Assembly: GCA_014379815.1 (NCBI GenBank)
Contig: JACMLA010000387.1
Coordinates: 1-7,583, forward strand
Source: Bryobacteraceae bacterium
GTDB lineage: Bacteria; Acidobacteriota; Terriglobia; Bryobacterales; Bryobacteraceae
Direction: 5' to 3'
Length of the DNA: 7,583 nt
Position 1 is the stretch's first letter. Each line of letters begins with the position of its first letter. Under the pieces are notes generated by a model. The model was given only the letters and a program-made list of their open reading frames with translations. It did no database searches and was not told the DNA's origin. The translations under genes were made by a program, and so were the position numbers. Of this stretch, positions 1 through 6,274 are shown in pieces.

Positions 1-945
1 CGGACTGATGTAGTTCAGTCTGTCCAGATAAGTGACCGAGTCCAGCGAAGCGCCGTAGTCCAGTTGCAGACCTTCGGCCAGATCCACGCGTTCGATCATG
101 GTCAGCGACATCGTGCGCAACGGAGGCGCGTTGGATCGGCTAACGGCAATCCCGCGGGCCGGTATCCCAATCTGCTGAACGGTCAGCTTAAATTCAGGTC
201 CTGCCTCCCCGCGGCTGAAGCTGGTTCGGAAACCAGCCGCAGGCACATCCGACCCGAGACCGTAACCGACATTCCCTGTAAATTGAACCTGATTGCGGCC
301 AAAGAAAGAAGTGGCCAAAGCGAAAGTCGTCCCAAGATCCGGCTGGTTATTGCCGGTGCTGAAGGGGCTGATTGATTCTCCTGAAGACAGTTTGACGAGA
401 CCACGGGTGTCGCTAAACATCGCACTGGCGGTACGGGAAACCGGGTCGGGATCCTGCATGTCGATGCCGGGCAGTATACGGTTTACAGGTCGGGAAGCCA
501 TCGTGCCGCGAAGGACCCAGCGCCAGTCATCGCTCATCATTGTGCCTGGAGACTTTGAAGAGTAGACCAGTTCCACACTGCTCAGGACATTGGCCAGGTT
601 TACCGCCAGAACACTTTGCATCCCCGGCTGAACCAGAATATTTCGCTTGATGGCGGGCACAAAGCTGGAGACCGTGACCTTCAGCGAATACAGGTCAGGC
701 ATCAGAGAGGCAAACTTGAATTCGCCTCCCGCGTTGGTCAGGATCTTCTCAACCAGCTTTTCGTGACGGTTGTAAAGATGGACGGTCGCGCCCATTTGTG
801 GCACTCCGGAGGCATCCCGCACGGAACCAGAAAGAGTTCCAGACAGTTGAACTGGTAGAGCAGCCTGACACACGATTGGTGTAAGGGCTGCTCCGAAAAT
901 CAGCACCGTGTTTAGCTGGAATACTCTGCCGGCAGCTATGTGCAA
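1..945 (-). CDS. Exported protein with carboxypeptidase-regulatory-like domain, N-terminal part (probable outer-membrane protein)
   Basis: The reading frame is open from a TTG at 945 to the window edge, giving 315 residues with no stop; the C-terminus lies outside. The TTG start is chosen because a GGAGG sits 7 bases upstream and the product then begins with a signal peptide: hydrophobic stretch at residues 13-25 and likely cleavage near residues 28-29 (CQAA-LP). Residues about 35-118 look like a CarboxypepD_reg/Cna-B-like beta-sandwich: SGTLSGSVRDASGVPQMGA, then TNAGGEF and the PDLYSLKV stretch. The rest is Ser/Gly/Thr-rich with beta-strand-like alternation (for example NQVQFTGNVGYGLG), as in outer-membrane barrels of Acidobacteriota. 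In that group this domain commonly opens TonB-receptor-like proteins, but no plug domain or TonB box is visible here, so the barrel assignment is inference. It is co-directional with the GWxTD gene 115 bases upstream and has no clear promoter of its own, so co-transcription is possible. Confidence 0.8.
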   Translation of the reverse strand, partial: MHIAAGRVFQLNTVLIFGAALTPIVCQAALPVQLSGTLSGSVRDASGVPQMGATVHLYNRHEKLVEKILTNAGGEFKFASLMPDLYSLKVTVSSFVPAIKRNILVQPGMQSVLAVNLANVLSSVELVYSSKSPGTMMSDDWRWVLRGTMASRPVNRILPGIDMQDPDPVSRTASAMFSDTRGLVKLSSGESISPFSTGNNQPDLGTTFALATSFFGRNQVQFTGNVGYGLGSDVPAAGFRTSFSRGEAGPEFKLTVQQIGIPARGIAVSRSNAPPLRTMSLTMIERVDLAEGLQLDYGASLDSVTYLDRLNYISP

Positions 946-952
946 CTATGGT

Positions 953-957
953 CCTCC
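953..957 (-). promoter_or_regulatory. Strong Shine-Dalgarno site selecting a TTG start
   Basis: On the minus strand GGAGG is followed by a 7-base spacer and TTG at 945. No ATG start with a comparable ribosome binding site precedes the signal peptide, so this site fixes the start of the carboxypeptidase-regulatory-like protein. Confidence 0.7.
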
Positions 958-1025
958 AAACAACCTGTCCCGCTACTCCGAGACGTGGTAAACCCGGATG
1001 TTCCCCGCCACCGACCCGCTACGCC

Positions 1026-1069
1026 TTAGTTTACTGGAAAATTTTAGTTAACTAAAATTTTTAGTTTAC
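1026..1069. repeat. Triplicated 9-base motif around a perfect AT-rich palindrome
   Basis: TTAGTTTAC occurs at 1026-1034 and again at 1061-1069. A one-mismatch copy, TTAGTTAAC, lies at 1044-1052. The steps are 18 and 17 bases, so the motif recurs at roughly 1.7 helical turns. The right copy is also the end of the GWxTD coding sequence: on the minus strand it reads GTA AAC TAA, that is Val-Asn-stop. The middle copy forms part of the palindrome at 1038-1061. The block is much more AT-rich than its surroundings. It could be a weak terminator, a protein-binding site or a relic of local duplication; the sequence alone does not decide. Confidence 0.6.
1038..1061. terminator. Perfect 24-base AT palindrome just after the GWxTD stop codon; possible weak terminator
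   Basis: All 12 base pairs are symmetric around GTTAAC (1047-1052), and each arm ends in AAAATTTT. On the minus strand it begins within the TAA stop (1061-1063) of the GWxTD gene. As RNA it could fold into a stem of about 10 pairs with a UUAA loop. The stem has only one G-C pair and no separate U-tract follows, so it is a poor classical intrinsic terminator. Location favours a 3'-end role; a symmetric protein-binding site is the alternative. Confidence 0.35.
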
Positions 1070-2731
1070 AGTGAAGTTCGTAGCCTGGGTGAGCGTCTGG
1101 TTGCTGTTCCGGTCGGTGATCTTCATCCGCAAGGTGTACTGACCGGGCTCGAGCGTTTTCAGCGGGAGCACTTTTTCCACCGTTACCTGGTTAGCCGAGG
1201 CACTCTCTATTTTGGCAACGTCTTCGCTGAATTCGAAGATCTTAGCGTTGTCAGTCTTCTTGGAAACTTCATACTCAATCAGACCGTTCGGCTTCTGGGT
1301 CTTTTCGTCCGGCTGGAAGTTGTACAGCTGAACGTAGATTCCCATCTTCTCGTCGCGCTTGAAACTCTCCGTCAGGCGCGGCCGAACTTTAGACGAGCCG
1401 ATCACAAATTGTCCCGTGCCGATGTTACGCGTAGGCACCTTTTCGATCAGGTCTGCGAGCACGACTGAGCTGGATGCAAGCTTCTCTTCGTCAAAGTGTG
1501 GAACCTGCAGCGCCATCTCATAGTTGTTCATGTTGCCGCTAACCACGTCCTTGGCAACGACATTCATCCGGTAAGTCCCCGGTGGCAGAGGCACAGACTT
1601 CTGAAAAACGCTAAGCCCCTTGGCATAATCTCCCAGCATCTGGGTGGGTGCCTCGACCGTGACCGTTTCCTCGAAGATGTTCACCGGACGCCGGGTCATC
1701 GAGGTGATGCGGGCATAAATGTTGACGATTGCCTTGGAAACGCCTTCTTTGTCCTGGAACTGCAGATCACGGCGGTCAAACTGCAAAGTAATGTTCGCCA
1801 TCACGCTGGAGTTGGTGATGCGCATGAAATCGGCACGCGCCCGCATTGGCAAAACGTTATACCGGATCGTAGAACTGACGGCAGCTTCGAGATCCTTGAA
1901 CTTGATCTGGGGCGGTTTCTGGAGCATCGCGAACTGGTTCAAACGCTCAAACTGATTCATGCGCGCGGGCATGGGCTGATTGCCTGTACCGAGTCGCGTA
2001 CCGTCGGTGCGATTGAACCGGTCGTTCTTGGAAGAGATACCCATCTGCTCCATCAAAGTCAGACCTGCATTCGGAACGTATAGAAGAGCGTCCTTTTCCG
2101 ATGGGTCCATTGTCATGCGGTACTCGCCAGTCATGGTCGGGTCAACAAACTCGATCATGATGTCGTTGCCCAGACCTTCGAGATACCGGTATCGCCAGAT
2201 CTCAAATGGGTACGTCGACGTATTGCCGCCGCCTTCTTCCACCGGGCGCTGATAACTTCCACCGGAGGGATGAGACTCGATCTCAGCCGGCGGGCCGAAC
2301 GTTATATAGATACGGCCGCGATCTGTTTTCCAGCCCGGTATGCCCGACGCGTAGCGCTCGTTCGCATAAGCAATGCGGCGGTAGTGCTCTTCCTTGTATT
2401 CATTCTCCGCTGAGTCCGGAGTTGGATCGCGTCGCAGCCAGAAGTTTTCAATGAAGATCTGCTTTTCATCGTCAGTGGAGAATCGCTTCAAGGACTGGCG
2501 CTCTTCATCAGTGATGATGTAGCCCACATCTTCACTGAGCCACTTGCGGTAGGGTCCTTCCAGCTCTTTGCGGAGTTTAGCTTCGCGCTTTCGAATCTCT
2601 CTTTCCGAGAGTGGTTTCGCGACGGTTTCGCGGACCTCAGTCGATGTGACCTTCTTCTCGGCAAAACCGGCGCTGGTGAACAGCAAAGCCCCGGCGACAG
2701 ACGCGACTGCAGAAATCCTGCTGATCTTCAT
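1061..2731 (-). CDS. GWxTD domain-containing exported protein
   Basis: A 556-residue protein of unknown function. It has a signal peptide (MKISR n-region, hydrophobic core to about residue 19, probable cleavage GFA-EK at 24/25). A charged helical stretch follows (about 30-60), then the GWxTD domain: FWLRRDPTPDSAENEY at about 97-112, a Tyr/Arg-rich helix, and GWKTDRGRIYITFGPP at 133-148, the defining motif. A Glu/Tyr/Arg-rich beta region follows (FEIWRYRYL). The C-terminal half is beta-rich, ending in an Ig-like stretch (LEPGQYTLRMKITDRNSNQ). GWxTD proteins are typical of Acidobacteriota and Bacteroidota; no biochemical role is firmly established. ATG at 2731 is preferred to the in-frame GTG at 2755 because it gives a compact signal peptide and has GGGAAG upstream. 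A promoter at 2771-2799 drives it, divergent from the GntR operon. The stop codon runs into the palindrome described at 1038-1061. Confidence 0.93.
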   Translation of the reverse strand: MKISRISAVASVAGALLFTSAGFAEKKVTSTEVRETVAKPLSEREIRKREAKLRKELEGPYRKWLSEDVGYIITDEERQSLKRFSTDDEKQIFIENFWLRRDPTPDSAENEYKEEHYRRIAYANERYASGIPGWKTDRGRIYITFGPPAEIESHPSGGSYQRPVEEGGGNTSTYPFEIWRYRYLEGLGNDIMIEFVDPTMTGEYRMTMDPSEKDALLYVPNAGLTLMEQMGISSKNDRFNRTDGTRLGTGNQPMPARMNQFERLNQFAMLQKPPQIKFKDLEAAVSSTIRYNVLPMRARADFMRITNSSVMANITLQFDRRDLQFQDKEGVSKAIVNIYARITSMTRRPVNIFEETVTVEAPTQMLGDYAKGLSVFQKSVPLPPGTYRMNVVAKDVVSGNMNNYEMALQVPHFDEEKLASSSVVLADLIEKVPTRNIGTGQFVIGSSKVRPRLTESFKRDEKMGIYVQLYNFQPDEKTQKPNGLIEYEVSKKTDNAKIFEFSEDVAKIESASANQVTVEKVLPLKTLEPGQYTLRMKITDRNSNQTLTQATNFTVN

Positions 2732-2770
2732 GAAACACTTCCCTGTTTGCGACACAGACGAGCACCTTCA

Positions 2771-2799
2771 ATTGTAGGGCCGACTAACGGGCCAGTCAA
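2771..2799 (-). promoter_or_regulatory. Sigma-70-type promoter of the GWxTD gene
   Basis: On the minus strand a -35 box TTGACT (2794-2799) and a -10 box TACAAT (2771-2776) are separated by exactly 17 bases. Each matches the consensus at 5 of 6 positions. Transcription would start near 2764, giving a leader of about 33 bases before ATG 2731. Spacing, orientation and leader length all fit. It is separate from the plus-strand promoter at 2890, about 90 bases away. Confidence 0.7.
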
Positions 2800-2889
2800 T
2801 GACAGCGAAGTCGGGCTCAAATGGTCCACACGAATTACAAGCTGGATGCATATCCCAGACTGATCGGGTACATCCACCTTCTTTTTCCC

Positions 2890-2927
2890 TTGACAGAGTA
2901 TTACTGTACTAGGGTAGTATCACTGTA
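2890..2927 (+). promoter_or_regulatory. Promoter and probable autoregulatory operator of the GntR-ABC operon
   Basis: A perfect -35 hexamer TTGACA lies at 2890-2895. The best -10 is TAGTAT at 2915-2920 (4 of 6 matches) with a long 19-base spacer. An inverted repeat TACTA-GGG-TAGTA (2907-2919) covers the spacer and -10, and ACTGTA is repeated directly at 2903-2908 and 2922-2927. A symmetric element lying on the core promoter just upstream of a GntR gene is the usual arrangement for negative autoregulation in this family. The exact operator half-sites are inference. The predicted transcription start lies only about 10 bases before the ATG at 2937. Confidence 0.6.
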
Positions 2928-2936
2928 GCACAGAAG

Positions 2937-3341
2937 ATGCAGTTTCGAATCCATCCCGGTTCCGGCATGCCAATCTACCTGCAACTAATGCAGCAGATCC
3001 GGCATGCGATCGAGACGGGGGCGCTGCAAACGGGAGATCAGCTGCCTGGTCTCCGCAAACTGGCGGAAACGCTGGTAATGAATCCGAATACCGTGGCGAA
3101 GGCCTATCGCGAGCTTGAGCATGAGGGCGTGATCGAGTTACGGCACGGATCCGGAGCCTTCATTGCGGAACAGGCGCAAAACGCGGGAGTAGCGACGCTG
3201 ATGAAAGAGGCACAGCCGATTGTGGAACAAGCCGTCGAGCGGCTGATGGCGTTGGGCTTGAACGAGCAGGAGGTACGGCGGCTGGTGGATGCCGTATTGA
3301 TGCAACACAAAGGATCAGGTGATGGAACCCACGGTGATTGA
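2937..3341 (+). CDS. GntR-family transcriptional regulator, YtrA subfamily
   Basis: A 134-residue DNA-binding protein. Residues 10-78 form the GntR winged helix-turn-helix: MPIYLQLMQQIRHAIETG, DQLPGLRKLAETLVMNPNTV with the recognition helix around 49-61, and a wing ending in ELRHGSGAFI. Only about 55 residues follow, predicted as two helices (85-124) with no effector-binding domain; this short tail defines YtrA-type regulators, which usually repress a linked ABC transporter operon and derepress under cell-envelope or antibiotic stress. The first ATG is kept because the conserved N-terminal strand (MQFRIHPGSG) begins there, although it has no convincing Shine-Dalgarno site and lies very close to the predicted transcript start, so near-leaderless translation is possible. 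Its last 20 bases overlap the ATPase gene, indicating translational coupling. The ligand is unknown. Confidence 0.93.
   Translation: MQFRIHPGSGMPIYLQLMQQIRHAIETGALQTGDQLPGLRKLAETLVMNPNTVAKAYRELEHEGVIELRHGSGAFIAEQAQNAGVATLMKEAQPIVEQAVERLMALGLNEQEVRRLVDAVLMQHKGSGDGTHGD
3310..3314 (+). promoter_or_regulatory. Shine-Dalgarno site inside the GntR gene selecting the ATPase start
   Basis: AAGGA lies 7 bases before ATG 3322. The in-frame GTG at 3319 directly before that ATG would have a spacer of only 4 bases, so ATG 3322 is the better start. Confidence 0.55.
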
Positions 3342-4242
3342 GGTCGAAGGTCTGACGAAATCGTATAAGCATGTTTCGGCGCTTCGCGGGCTCGACCTGA
3401 AGATTCCCCGGGGCTCTGTGTGCGGTTTCCTGGGCAGGAACGGCGCAGGCAAGACCACGACTCTTCGGATACTGCTGGGACTGGCAAGAGCCGACGCCGG
3501 GCGGGCCGCTGTTTTTGGTTTACCCTGCGGCCACGAAGCTTCCAGCATAGAAATTCGCAAACGAACCGGGTACGTGAGTGAACGGAAACAGCTGTATCCC
3601 TATATGACAGTGGATCAGGTGATTCGCTTCACAAAGCCTTTCTATCCCAAATGGAATGACCGGCTGGAAGTGCACTACCGGCACCTGTTCGAACTGGACG
3701 GAAGTCGTCGCATTCCGGCTCTTTCCAAAGGTGCTTTGAGCAAACTAAATCTCCTGCTCGCGCTGTGCCGCGGTGCCGACCTTCTGATTCTGGACGAACC
3801 CACGGACGGTCTTGACCCGGCGGTAACCGAGGATGTTCTGCAGGCACTTGTCTCCCATGTGGCGGAGGAAGGGGTAACCCTGTTCTTTTCGTCTCATCAA
3901 CTTCAGGAAGTCGAGCAGATTGCGGATTGGGTGTGCCTGATTCACGAAGGAAGAACGGTAGTCAATGAATCCCTTGAGGACTTGAGAGGAACTTGTCGCC
4001 GGGTGCAGATGGTGTTTGAAAGCAATGTGAACGAGGCAGCAGCGCGCCTGGCAGAACTGGGGAAGGTGCGACAGGACGGACGCTGGGCTTCAGTTCTGGT
4101 ACGCGACGGAGGCCACCGCGCAGTTGAGCTAGGTAGGGCACTTGGAGCGAAGTCCATCGAGGTCGAACCCGTGTCTTTGAAAGAGCTGTTCCTCGATAGT
4201 GTGAAACGCGACAGTGTCAAACGCGAAACGGAGGTGATGTGA
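3322..4242 (+). CDS. ABC transporter ATP-binding protein (YtrB-like, GntR-linked)
   Basis: A 306-residue cytoplasmic ATPase that should power the permease encoded next. Visible motifs: Walker A GRNGAGKTT (38-46), a Q-loop region SERKQLYPYMTV (86-97), signature LSKGALSKL (134-142) in place of LSGGQ, Walker B LLILDEP (154-160) with D-loop GLD, and the H-loop SSHQ (His 192). The C-terminal 90 residues form an accessory region common in ABC-2-type exporter ATPases. All residues needed for ATP hydrolysis appear intact. It overlaps the GntR gene by 20 bases and ends 1 base before the permease, as in known GntR-ATPase-permease operons. The extreme C-terminus carries a tandem repeat, DSVKR-DSVKR. Export of a drug, peptide or lipid is the usual inference; the substrate is not readable here. 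Confidence 0.93.
   Translation: MEPTVIEVEGLTKSYKHVSALRGLDLKIPRGSVCGFLGRNGAGKTTTLRILLGLARADAGRAAVFGLPCGHEASSIEIRKRTGYVSERKQLYPYMTVDQVIRFTKPFYPKWNDRLEVHYRHLFELDGSRRIPALSKGALSKLNLLLALCRGADLLILDEPTDGLDPAVTEDVLQALVSHVAEEGVTLFFSSHQLQEVEQIADWVCLIHEGRTVVNESLEDLRGTCRRVQMVFESNVNEAAARLAELGKVRQDGRWASVLVRDGGHRAVELGRALGAKSIEVEPVSLKELFLDSVKRDSVKRETEVM
4195..4224 (+). repeat. 15-base tandem duplication in the ATPase gene
   Basis: GATAGTGTGAAACGC (4195-4209) is followed directly by GACAGTGTCAAACGC (4210-4224). The units match at 13 of 15 positions and both encode DSVKR. Both differences are silent third-position changes, suggesting an old in-frame duplication retained under protein-level constraint, or one tolerated in a free C-terminal tail. 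Confidence 0.8.
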
Positions 4243-4243
4243 A

Positions 4244-5011
4244 ATGCTCTGGTATCGATCCTGGCTCGAGTGTAGATGGCGACTGCTTCTGTGTTTGGCT
4301 GTAGCACTGGCAATAGCTGGGACCGGCGCTTTCACCGTGGCTAGCCAAACTTCCTCGCCCAATGATGAATTGCTGGGAAGGACTGCACCTGCCCTGCTGG
4401 CCGGAATGAGCGAAGACGCGAAGAACGTTTTCCTTTCCTGGCAACGATATCTGCTGATGCTGACGTCCTTTTCGATCCCACTCAGCGCGATGGTACTGGC
4501 AGGTTCGGGAATCGCTACTCAGACTGCCTGGGGGTCCTCTTGCGGAATGCATTCGGCCACCGCTTATACGCTCTCCTTGCCCGTGTCGAGGGCGCGTCTG
4601 ATTGGGGTCCGAAGTGTGGTTGGCCTATCGCTTCTGGTTGTCGTGATTCTCGTGCATATTGCCGTGGCGACGGTGGTAGGCTGGCAATCCGGGGCTCTCA
4701 AGGAAGGGTCGTCGTTGCTGGCCTTACTTGGACCCACGATTTTGGGTGGCGCCGTGTATTACTCGGTTGCCGTGTTTCTTGGCAGCTTTCTCAGCGAGTC
4801 AGTCGCTCAACTTGGGACTCTCGCCCTGACTGGAGCAGTCACCGGATACTCCATGGCCGGCGGTCCCGGGTGGTTCAATATCTCGGCATTCATGCGCGGG
4901 CAGGAATCTCTGCTCGGCCTGGGGGCAACCGTCACGCCTGTCGTTTACCTGGCGTTCGCGGTCGCCATGATGGTCGGCGCCTGGTGGATTTTGAGCCGCA
5001 AAGAATACTAA
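4244..5011 (+). CDS. ABC-2-type transporter permease
   Basis: A 255-residue integral membrane protein, the likely partner of the preceding ATPase. Six hydrophobic segments are visible at about 13-33, 70-92, 119-147, 158-182, 187-205 and 228-250, the usual six-span ABC-2 topology. A larger loop of about 35 residues follows the first span. The stretch YTLSLPVSRARLIGVRS (109-125) resembles a motif placed just before the third span in GntR-linked ABC-2 permeases and may form the coupling contact with the ATPase. The start is firm: GGAGGTGAT at 4230-4238, inside the end of the ATPase gene, lies 5 bases before ATG 4244, and the previous stop is 1 base away. No truncation or frameshift is seen. Substrate unknown. 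Confidence 0.88.
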   Translation: MLWYRSWLECRWRLLLCLAVALAIAGTGAFTVASQTSSPNDELLGRTAPALLAGMSEDAKNVFLSWQRYLLMLTSFSIPLSAMVLAGSGIATQTAWGSSCGMHSATAYTLSLPVSRARLIGVRSVVGLSLLVVVILVHIAVATVVGWQSGALKEGSSLLALLGPTILGGAVYYSVAVFLGSFLSESVAQLGTLALTGAVTGYSMAGGPGWFNISAFMRGQESLLGLGATVTPVVYLAFAVAMMVGAWWILSRKEY

Positions 5012-5053
5012 TCAGAAACGCAAACTATGGCACAAATGGGTAAAAAGGCGTCG

Positions 5054-6274
5054 ATGATGCGCACAGGATTCGTGTGCCTGTTCCTCGCAGCCGGCAGGTG
5101 TCTTGCTTTCGAGGATTCCGTCTACCTGAAATCGTTCGATCAGGTCTGGACAACGGTTCGGGATCAGTATCCCGACAAAGAGATGGCAGGGATTGACTGG
5201 GAAGGCTCACGACAGGAGCTACGACCGCAAGTAGCACAGGCGCAATCAAGAGCGGAGGCACGTTCGCTACTAAGCAAACTGCTTGGCCGTCTGCCAATCT
5301 CCCACTACGCCATCATTCCAGAGGAAGCGTACACGGACTTCCGCAATCAGGCTAATGGCGATTCAGGTATGGAGATTCGCCTCATCGATCAGGAGACCGT
5401 GGTCACCTCGGTGAACAGCGGGGGTCCCGCCGACCTGGCAGGCATTCGCCCCGGCGACGTGATCCAGGCGATCTCTGGAGTGAGCACAACAGAGGTCTCC
5501 CGCAAGGCCGGATCTGCTCTGGACGCGTACTTCCGCGTCTACAAACATCTGCGCGGACCTGCCGGTCAGAAGATCCCTGTGACTTTGGGTAGCGGAAGGA
5601 CCGCAGAAGTCATGCTCGCTTTACCCGCCGGTAAACCGATTCGATTCGGGAACCTCCCGCCTGTCGATGCCAGTCTCGCAACCAGGAGGCTCGAGGGTCC
5701 AGCGGGCTACGTTCGCCCGGGCATTTTCTTCGATCCGGAGAATCTCGCTCGCACCTTAGAGTCATCCCTCAACGACTGTGCAGACTGCAAGGGCTTCGTT
5801 CTCGACCTTCGAGGCAATTTTGGAGGCATGGTCTTTCTGGCCTCCACCGTCGCGGGCTGGTTTGTTGCCGAGCCAGTTTCGCTGGGAACGTACACCACGC
5901 GGGAGATGACGTTGAAGCTTGCAGTCAATCCAAGAGTCAATGCGTTTCGCGGTCCGCTCGCAATCCTGATTGACGAGCTCTCTATGTCTACATCCGAGTT
6001 TCTCGCGGGTGGTTTGAAAGATCTCGGAAGAGCGCGACTTTTCGGTGTCACGTCAGCCGGAGCAGCGGTCCCGTCACAGATTCAAAGGCTACCCTCTGGC
6101 GATGGATTCCAATATGCGTTCGCCTCCTATCGATCCGCGGGAGGCGAGGTTCTGGAAGGCAAGGGGGTCGCACCTCACGTCGTAGTGCGACCGACGCGCG
6201 CCGGCTTACTTGCCGGGCATGACGAAGTACTTGAAGCAGCACAACAGTGGATCTTAAAGGAGCAGAAACAATGA
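5054..6274 (+). CDS. S41-family peptidase with PDZ domain, exported
   Basis: A 406-residue protease-like protein. A short signal peptide (MMRTGFVCLFLAAG, cleavage near CLA-FED) is followed by a helical N-terminal domain (about 25-85) ending in LGRLPISHYAIIP. A PDZ domain follows (about 103-195; SGGPADLAGIRPGDVIQAIS at 122-141), then the S41 core (about 215-385) with GFVLDLRGNFGG, DELSMSTSEFLAGGLKDLGR and GEVLEGKGVAPHVVVRP. By alignment with CtpA/Prc, Ser 312 (SMSTSE) is the nucleophile, but the position of the usual general-base lysine reads TSAGAAV with no Lys. Ser 83-His 84 and Glu 368 instead resemble the tricorn-type Ser-His/Ser/Glu tetrad, so a tricorn-like mechanism is inferred. The start is uncertain: ATG 5054 (or 5057) has AAAGG at 5044-5048 and gives a compact signal peptide, while ATG 5027 adds nine residues without a clear ribosome site. 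The gene lies 42 bases after the permease and its stop overlaps the next gene by 4 bases. Confidence 0.87.
   Translation: MMRTGFVCLFLAAGRCLAFEDSVYLKSFDQVWTTVRDQYPDKEMAGIDWEGSRQELRPQVAQAQSRAEARSLLSKLLGRLPISHYAIIPEEAYTDFRNQANGDSGMEIRLIDQETVVTSVNSGGPADLAGIRPGDVIQAISGVSTTEVSRKAGSALDAYFRVYKHLRGPAGQKIPVTLGSGRTAEVMLALPAGKPIRFGNLPPVDASLATRRLEGPAGYVRPGIFFDPENLARTLESSLNDCADCKGFVLDLRGNFGGMVFLASTVAGWFVAEPVSLGTYTTREMTLKLAVNPRVNAFRGPLAILIDELSMSTSEFLAGGLKDLGRARLFGVTSAGAAVPSQIQRLPSGDGFQYAFASYRSAGGEVLEGKGVAPHVVVRPTRAGLLAGHDEVLEAAQQWILKEQKQ

Noticed and set aside
64..858. Several short plus-strand open frames at the left end
   Set aside because: They are shadows of the partial minus-strand exported protein, whose frame is continuous over the whole stretch with a signal peptide and a domain.
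969..1022. Direct repeat CCCGCTAC at 969-976 and 1015-1022
   Set aside because: Eight bases at 46-base separation in GC-rich DNA can arise by chance, and nothing else links it to regulation.
946..1060. Independent promoter for the carboxypeptidase-regulatory-like gene
   Set aside because: No minus-strand pair of -35 and -10 hexamers with acceptable spacing was found in the gap, so none is reported.
1496..2083. 195-codon plus-strand open frame opposite the GWxTD gene
   Set aside because: It lies wholly antisense to a well-supported gene, shows no recognisable domain, is rich in His/Arg as expected of a shadow frame, and has no ribosome binding site of note.
2847..2858. Small inverted repeat GGAT-GCAT-ATCC in the divergent region
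   Set aside because: The arms are only 4 bases and it lies outside both core promoters, so it is not distinguishable from chance.
4540..5043. 167-codon open frame inside the permease gene in another frame
   Set aside because: Its Arg/Gly/Trp-rich composition is that of an out-of-frame reading, and the permease frame has six membrane spans and a strong ribosome site.
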